Of a stretch of 6,438 nucleotides of DNA, positions 1-6,438 are shown piece by piece. Source of the stretch: a bacterium. GTDB taxonomy: Bacteria; Patescibacteriota; Saccharimonadia; UBA4664. The notes beneath the pieces were generated by a model. That model was not told the origin of the DNA. It made no database searches and saw nothing but the letters and a program-made list of their open reading frames with translations. Positions within the stretch are counted from its first letter, which is position 1. Each line of letters starts with the position of its first letter. The DNA lies in the NCBI GenBank assembly GCA_027449805.1, contig DAIDKY010000042.1, positions 351-6,788 of the forward strand, written 5' to 3'. The translations under genes and the position numbers were made by a program.

Positions 1-97
1 CGGATTTGGTTTCACCGGTTGGATGCCCCTCGCGACCGGCGTCTTCGCCTTCGCCGTGACGGTGACCGTGGGCACTGTCCTTCGGCGCCCCGGTTGG
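1..97. other. G+C-rich segment of different origin fused to clpP
   Basis: The first 100 bases are about 68% G+C, clearly above the rest of the window (near 50% by eye). The reading frame shared with clpP is open from base 2 and encodes a hydrophobic, Val/Thr/Ala/Phe-rich stretch ending in LRRPGW, like a membrane helix followed by basic residues. At this place ClpP should show the SPGGSVTAG block and a helix leading to RPDV-x-T; none of this is present in any forward frame. Recognisable ClpP sequence begins abruptly at TIVVGMAAS (base 98). The simplest reading is a chimeric contig end, with a few dozen bases from a high-G+C organism joined in frame; a genuine genomic rearrangement is possible. 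The exact joint cannot be fixed and lies roughly between bases 80 and 98. Confidence 0.5.
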
Positions 98-415
98 ACG
101 ATCGTCGTCGGTATGGCCGCCTCGATGGGCGCGCTCATTGCTTCACAGGGTGAGAAGGGGAAACGTTTTGCCCTGCCCAATGCCAAGATTATGATGCATC
201 AGCCATCGTCGGGTTACGAAGGTACACAAGCTGATATCGAGATTGGTGCGCGCGAGATTCTGCGCGTTCGCGGGGATCTCGATGCCATGCTCGCCAAAGC
301 GACCGGTCATAGTGTCGACAAGATCCACAAAGATACCGATCGTGATTTTTGGATGACGGCAAAAGAAGCAAAGGCCTACGGGCTCATCGACAGTATAATC
401 GCGCGACAGGGGTAG
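2..415 (+). CDS. clpP: ATP-dependent Clp protease proteolytic subunit, partial (C-terminal half; abnormal 5' end)
   Basis: ClpP is the serine peptidase (family S14) that assembles into a cytoplasmic barrel of two heptamer rings and degrades proteins unfolded by a Clp ATPase. From base 98 on, the product matches ClpP closely. The nucleophile Ser lies in GMAASMGA (Ser34 counted from the ATG at base 23), the catalytic His in MMHQPS (His59), and the catalytic Asp in DTDRDF (Asp108). The conserved EKGKRFALPN and EAKAYGLIDSI blocks are also present. ClpP proteins are usually about 190-210 residues; here only about 105 residues are recognisable. The N-terminal axial loop, the SPGG oxyanion-hole strand and the first helices are missing or replaced by unrelated hydrophobic sequence. 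The frame is open to the left edge, so the ATG at 23 is only the first internal ATG and not a supported start. As read, the gene could not encode a normal ClpP. The family call is firm; the 5' part is not. Confidence 0.85.
   Translation, partial: GFGFTGWMPLATGVFAFAVTVTVGTVLRRPGWTIVVGMAASMGALIASQGEKGKRFALPNAKIMMHQPSSGYEGTQADIEIGAREILRVRGDLDAMLAKATGHSVDKIHKDTDRDFWMTAKEAKAYGLIDSIIARQG
408..412 (+). promoter_or_regulatory. Ribosome binding site supporting the TTG start of the MFS gene
   Basis: AGGGG lies seven bases before the TTG at 420 and overlaps the last codons of clpP. No other in-frame ATG, GTG or TTG occurs before the first membrane helix, so this site and TTG are the only reasonable initiation signals. 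Location at the clpP end suggests coupled translation. Confidence 0.5.
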
Positions 416-419
416 GATT

Positions 420-1766
420 TTGGAGGATTGGTGGCAGCGTCTGCGGCTTAATCGAAAGCTCGTCACCGTCGATGCCGAAGAGCGATCCCTCCTTTATAAC
501 CGCAACTTTGCCCACCTCTGGGGATCGCAGATCCTCTCGCAGGTAGCCCAGCAACTGCTTAATTTCGCCTTGATCGTCCGAGTATTTGAGCTGGCCCATC
601 ATACCCGTTTAGCGAATATCTCGGTTGCCTTGGTCGTACTATCATTCGGTATTCCGTCGATCTTCTTCGCCGCTACGGCGGGAGTTTACGTTGATCATTG
701 GAATCGAAAAGTCGTCTTACTTGTCGCCAATATTATTCGCGGCGTACTGGTTCTGGGTTATCTGGCTTTTGAACATAATTTGGCCATGGTACTACTGTTG
801 TCGTTTTTGATTTCGTCGACGACACAGTTCTTTTCTCCGGCCGAGGCGGCTAGTATTCCGGTTCTTGTCCCCGAGCGGCATCTATTGCGCGCAAACTCGC
901 TGTTCGTCTTTACGATGTACGCGTCGTTTATCGTCGGTTATGGCGCTGCGGCACCGGTCATCGCCTTGTTCGGTCCCAGGGCGCCTTACGTTCTGACCTC
1001 GGCTATGTTCTTGATCGCGGCCCTATTTATCATCCGACTACCTACGATGCGTGCGATCACAAGGACTCAGGTGCGTTTCATCGAACTTATGGCCTCGACG
1101 AAAGATGAACTGATTAAGAATTGGCACTTTATTCGCTCGAAACGCCAGCTATCGTTTCCAATCCTACAGCTGACAGTCTCTCAAGCGATGGTCGGGGTCG
1201 TCCTTGCCCTAGCTCCGGCCTTGTCGTTGGCGGTTTTGCACGTACCGTTACAGAACGCTTCTCAGTTTCTAATAATCCCGGCCGGTATCGGCATGGTCTG
1301 CGGTGTTATTCTAATCGGTTACTTGGTACGGCGATTTACAAAAATAGCCATTATTGCAGTCGGACTAGTTGTCGCGGCGATTACACTGACCCTGCTTGGT
1401 GTTACAGGTATTCTCGAGCATGTCGCGAATATACATCATTATAAACCGCTTTCCGTATCACTAGCGGTCTCGCTGACGGTCGCGATTCTGGTACTGGTGC
1501 TGGGCCTAATGAACGGCCTTATTTCGATTGCTTCGCAGACGATTCTTCAGGAGCATACTACCGACGAAACCAGAGGCAAGGTCTTCGGTGCGCTTAATAT
1601 GATGGTTAATATCGCCGCCACTTTGCCAATTCTATTTGCCGGTATCCTGGCCGACCTTATCGGTGTCGCGCGCGTCATCACTTTTTTGGGCTTGTTATTA
1701 CTTGTTTTCGCCCTTGGCCAGCTTCTGTGGATAAGGCGTGAAGGTTCTTCTTTGCAAGACGCTTGA
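420..1766 (+). CDS. Major facilitator superfamily transporter, 12 membrane helices
   Basis: A 448-residue integral membrane protein, presumably a secondary transporter or exporter driven by an ion gradient; the substrate cannot be read from the sequence. About 12 hydrophobic helices are visible, near residues 38-58, 67-88, 98-116, 120-138, 161-184, 189-206, 246-272, 282-303, 307-331, 345-369, 389-411 and 416-437. A hydrophilic central loop (about 207-245) separates two six-helix halves. The loop after helix 2 carries MFS motif A in the form GVYVDHWNRK (residues 88-97) with the conserved Gly, Asp and Arg. Another conserved-looking block is TRGKVFGALNMMVN before helix 11. The overall style resembles the MFS_1/MFS_3 group that includes EntS-like exporters. 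A cytoplasmic N-terminal extension of about 35 residues precedes helix 1. The start is TTG, four bases after the clpP stop, so the two are probably co-transcribed. The stop is TGA, with TAG a few codons later in frame. Confidence is high for the family, low for any substrate. Confidence 0.9.
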   Translation: MEDWWQRLRLNRKLVTVDAEERSLLYNRNFAHLWGSQILSQVAQQLLNFALIVRVFELAHHTRLANISVALVVLSFGIPSIFFAATAGVYVDHWNRKVVLLVANIIRGVLVLGYLAFEHNLAMVLLLSFLISSTTQFFSPAEAASIPVLVPERHLLRANSLFVFTMYASFIVGYGAAAPVIALFGPRAPYVLTSAMFLIAALFIIRLPTMRAITRTQVRFIELMASTKDELIKNWHFIRSKRQLSFPILQLTVSQAMVGVVLALAPALSLAVLHVPLQNASQFLIIPAGIGMVCGVILIGYLVRRFTKIAIIAVGLVVAAITLTLLGVTGILEHVANIHHYKPLSVSLAVSLTVAILVLVLGLMNGLISIASQTILQEHTTDETRGKVFGALNMMVNIAATLPILFAGILADLIGVARVITFLGLLLLVFALGQLLWIRREGSSLQDA

Positions 1767-1782
1767 CTCTTGCGAGTATAGT
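1752..1782 (+). promoter_or_regulatory. Candidate rpoBC promoter
   Basis: TATAGT at 1777-1782 is a good -10 hexamer (five of six against TATAAT). The best -35 partner is TTGCAA at 1752-1757, with a long 19-base spacer. The better-looking TTGACT at 1763-1768, overlapping the MFS stop, is only eight bases away and cannot pair with this -10. It could pair only with a poor -10 (CAAACT at 1787-1792, 18-base spacer). A promoter here would give an rpoB leader of roughly 115 bases. The call rests on position and one hexamer only. Confidence 0.35.
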
Positions 1783-1820
1783 GTGGCAAACTAGATATCA
1801 AGAGGACGCTTAAAGTAAAT

Positions 1821-1846
1821 CAAAGGGCTGCTGTGCCCCTTGTTTT
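1821..1846 (+). terminator. Terminator-like hairpin with T tail (MFS terminator or rpoB attenuator)
   Basis: CAAAGGGC (1821-1828) pairs with GCCCCTTG (1835-1842) around a six-base loop, with one A-C mismatch within the eight-pair stem. TTTT follows directly at 1843-1846. This is the shape of an intrinsic terminator. It lies 54 bases after the MFS stop, so it may end the clpP-MFS transcript. If the rpoB promoter is upstream of it, it would instead sit in the rpoB leader and act as a partial attenuator. The T tail is short and interrupted (TTTTAGTGTTT), so termination may be incomplete. Confidence 0.5.
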
Positions 1847-1847
1847 A

Positions 1848-1861
1848 GTGTTTAGAAACAC
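1848..1861 (+). repeat. Second small inverted repeat in the rpoB leader
   Basis: GTGTTT and AAACAC form a perfect 14-base inverted repeat around AG. As RNA this would fold as a five-pair stem with a UAGA loop. It begins one base after the T tail of the preceding hairpin. It is short and could be chance, or part of a two-hairpin leader structure or a regulator site. Confidence 0.35.
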
Positions 1862-1892
1862 CTCATGTTGCCACCATCACCCTTAATCACCG

Positions 1893-1899
1893 AAAGGAG
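1893..1899 (+). promoter_or_regulatory. rpoB ribosome binding site
   Basis: AAAGGAG is a strong Shine-Dalgarno sequence ending six bases before TTG at 1906. It fixes the rpoB start on this TTG: the TTG at 1901 is in another frame and too close, and the first in-frame ATG lies far inside the conserved protein. Confidence 0.85.
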
Positions 1900-1905
1900 C
1901 TTGCC

Positions 1906-5307
<3,402 letters not shown>

Positions 5308-5310
5308 GCG

Positions 5311-6438
5311 ATGCCTATCGATACATTTTTAGACACCCAAGCTACCGACTTTGACGGGGTAAAGCTATCGCTTGCCTCTCCGGAGCAGATTCTCCAGTGG
5401 TCCCACGGCGAGGTTACCAAGCCCGAGACTATCAACTACCGTACCCAAAAGCCCGAGAAGGACGGTCTCTTCTGCGAAAAAATCTTCGGTCCGACCAAGG
5501 ACTGGGAGTGTTACTGCGGTAAGTACAAGCGTATTCGCTATAAAGACGTCGTCTGTGATAAGTGTGGCGTCCGCGTCACCCGCAGTATCGTTCGTCGTGA
5601 GCGAATGGGCCACATCCAGTTGGCGGTTCCGGTAACCCACATCTGGTTCCTTCGCGGTACCCCGAGCTCAATCGGTCTGGTACTCAACATGAGTATCCGC
5701 GACCTTGAGCGTGTTGTTTACTTTGCTAATTACATCGTTACCGAGGTCAACGACGAGCAGCGCAAGCAGGCTCTAGAAGATCTGGAGAACGAGTTTAATT
5801 CACGCCGTAACGACCTGATTAAGGCTTATGAGAAGCGTGGCGGCGAACCCGATGCTGACGTTAAGGCTCTAGCTGAGCAGCAGTCGGCTGAGCTCGAAGA
5901 ACTCGATACCAGCCGGGCCAACGCCAAGGCAGAGCTTGAGGGCCTGGCTCGCTTGACGCTGCTCCCCGAGGGCAAGTACCGTGACTTGAACCTCAAGTAC
6001 GGTAATGTCTTTCGTGCCGAGATTGGTGCCGAGGCAATCCGCGGCATTCTAGCTTCGATCGACATGGACGCTCTTGTTGCCGAGCTCGAAGCCGAGGCCG
6101 AGGCTAGCGCCGGGCAGAAGCGCAAGAAGACGCTAAAGCGCCTTAAGATGCTCGAGGGCATGAAGCTTGCGGGCCTGCGTCCCGAGTGGATGGTTACGAC
6201 TCAGCTCCCGGTTATCCCGCCCGATTTACGTCCGATGGTCCAGCTGGCCGGCGGCCGTTTTGCCGCCAGTGACTTAAACGACCTTTACCGCCGAGTTATT
6301 AACCGTAACAATCGTCTAAAACGATTACTTGATCTCAATGCACCCGATATTATCGTGCGCAATGAAAAACGTATGTTGCAAGAATCTGTTGACGCGTTGC
6401 TGGATAACGGTCGTCGCGGTCGTGCGATTACGGGCTCT
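5311..6438 (+). CDS. rpoC: DNA-directed RNA polymerase subunit beta-prime, N-terminal part (runs off the right edge)
   Basis: An open frame of 376 codons from ATG 5311 to the last base, with no stop. It encodes the clamp end of beta-prime. The block ILQWSHGEVTKPETINYRT (27-45) is followed by KPEKDGLFCEKIFGPTKDW and the N-terminal zinc-binding site with Cys67, Cys69, Cys82 and Cys85 (CYCGKYK and CDKCGV). Then come RRERMGHIQLAVPVTHIWFL, an acidic and helical, probably coiled-coil insertion (about 145-220), and the conserved VIPPDLRPMVQL (301-312), GGRFAASDLNDLYRRVINR and NEKRMLQESVDALLDNGRRG. These belong to the clamp and lid/rudder approach region. The catalytic NADFDGD motif lies further downstream and is not in the window. 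A TPSSIG block (117-122) replaces the common (V/I)PSR(I/M)G. rpoC is placed three bases after rpoB, the usual operon partner. Confidence 0.97.
   Translation, partial: MPIDTFLDTQATDFDGVKLSLASPEQILQWSHGEVTKPETINYRTQKPEKDGLFCEKIFGPTKDWECYCGKYKRIRYKDVVCDKCGVRVTRSIVRRERMGHIQLAVPVTHIWFLRGTPSSIGLVLNMSIRDLERVVYFANYIVTEVNDEQRKQALEDLENEFNSRRNDLIKAYEKRGGEPDADVKALAEQQSAELEELDTSRANAKAELEGLARLTLLPEGKYRDLNLKYGNVFRAEIGAEAIRGILASIDMDALVAELEAEAEASAGQKRKKTLKRLKMLEGMKLAGLRPEWMVTTQLPVIPPDLRPMVQLAGGRFAASDLNDLYRRVINRNNRLKRLLDLNAPDIIVRNEKRMLQESVDALLDNGRRGRAITGS

Noticed and set aside
15..97. A frameshifted ClpP N-terminal half (SPVG in the third frame resembling SPGG)
   Set aside because: The rest of the expected block is absent, the frame stops at TGA soon after, and the distance to the serine motif does not fit without several indels.
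1763..1782. TTGACT and TATAGT as a paired -35/-10 promoter
   Set aside because: Both hexamers look good singly, but the spacer is only eight bases instead of about 17, so they cannot act together as a standard promoter.

Overview
The window looks like a piece of a Candidate Phyla Radiation (Patescibacteria) genome, most plausibly Candidatus Saccharibacteria. I infer this from the style of the RNA polymerase subunits: a short beta subunit (1133 residues, without the large E. coli insertions), an N-terminus with CPR-like blocks such as IEDFTGKNL and EPKYDEKTAK, a beta-prime resembling those of CPR and Actinobacteria, base composition near 50% G+C, and frequent TTG starts. No 16S or other taxonomic marker is present, so the assignment is an inference. 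The genes end with TAG, TGA and TAA, and no in-frame TGA interrupts the long genes, so there is no sign of the UGA=Gly code of Gracilibacteria/SR1.

Layout, all on the + strand. (1) Positions 2-415: the C-terminal half of a ClpP serine protease with an intact Ser-His-Asp triad. Its upstream part, about the first 97 bases, does not look like ClpP, is much richer in G+C (about 68% over the first 100 bases) and encodes a hydrophobic stretch. This is probably a chimeric join or contig-edge artefact, or else a real rearrangement. (2) Positions 420-1766: a 12-helix major facilitator superfamily transporter, four bases after clpP and starting with TTG. (3) Positions 1767-1905: a 139-base intergenic region with a possible -10 element, a terminator-like hairpin followed by T residues, a second small hairpin, and a strong ribosome binding site. 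(4) Positions 1906-5307: complete rpoB, TTG start. (5) Positions 5311-6438: the first 376 codons of rpoC, three bases after rpoB and running off the right edge.

rpoB and rpoC form the usual co-transcribed pair for the catalytic core of RNA polymerase. Upstream of them one would often find rplJ-rplL; here there are a protease gene and a transporter instead, so the rpoBC operon seems to be driven from its own leader. The most informative observation is in the rifampicin-binding region of RpoB: the residues matching E. coli Asp516 and Ser531 are Ser and Asn. Asn at 531 is the residue linked to natural rifampicin resistance in spirochaetes. Apart from that, the window is ordinary housekeeping sequence; I found no credible novel multi-gene system.
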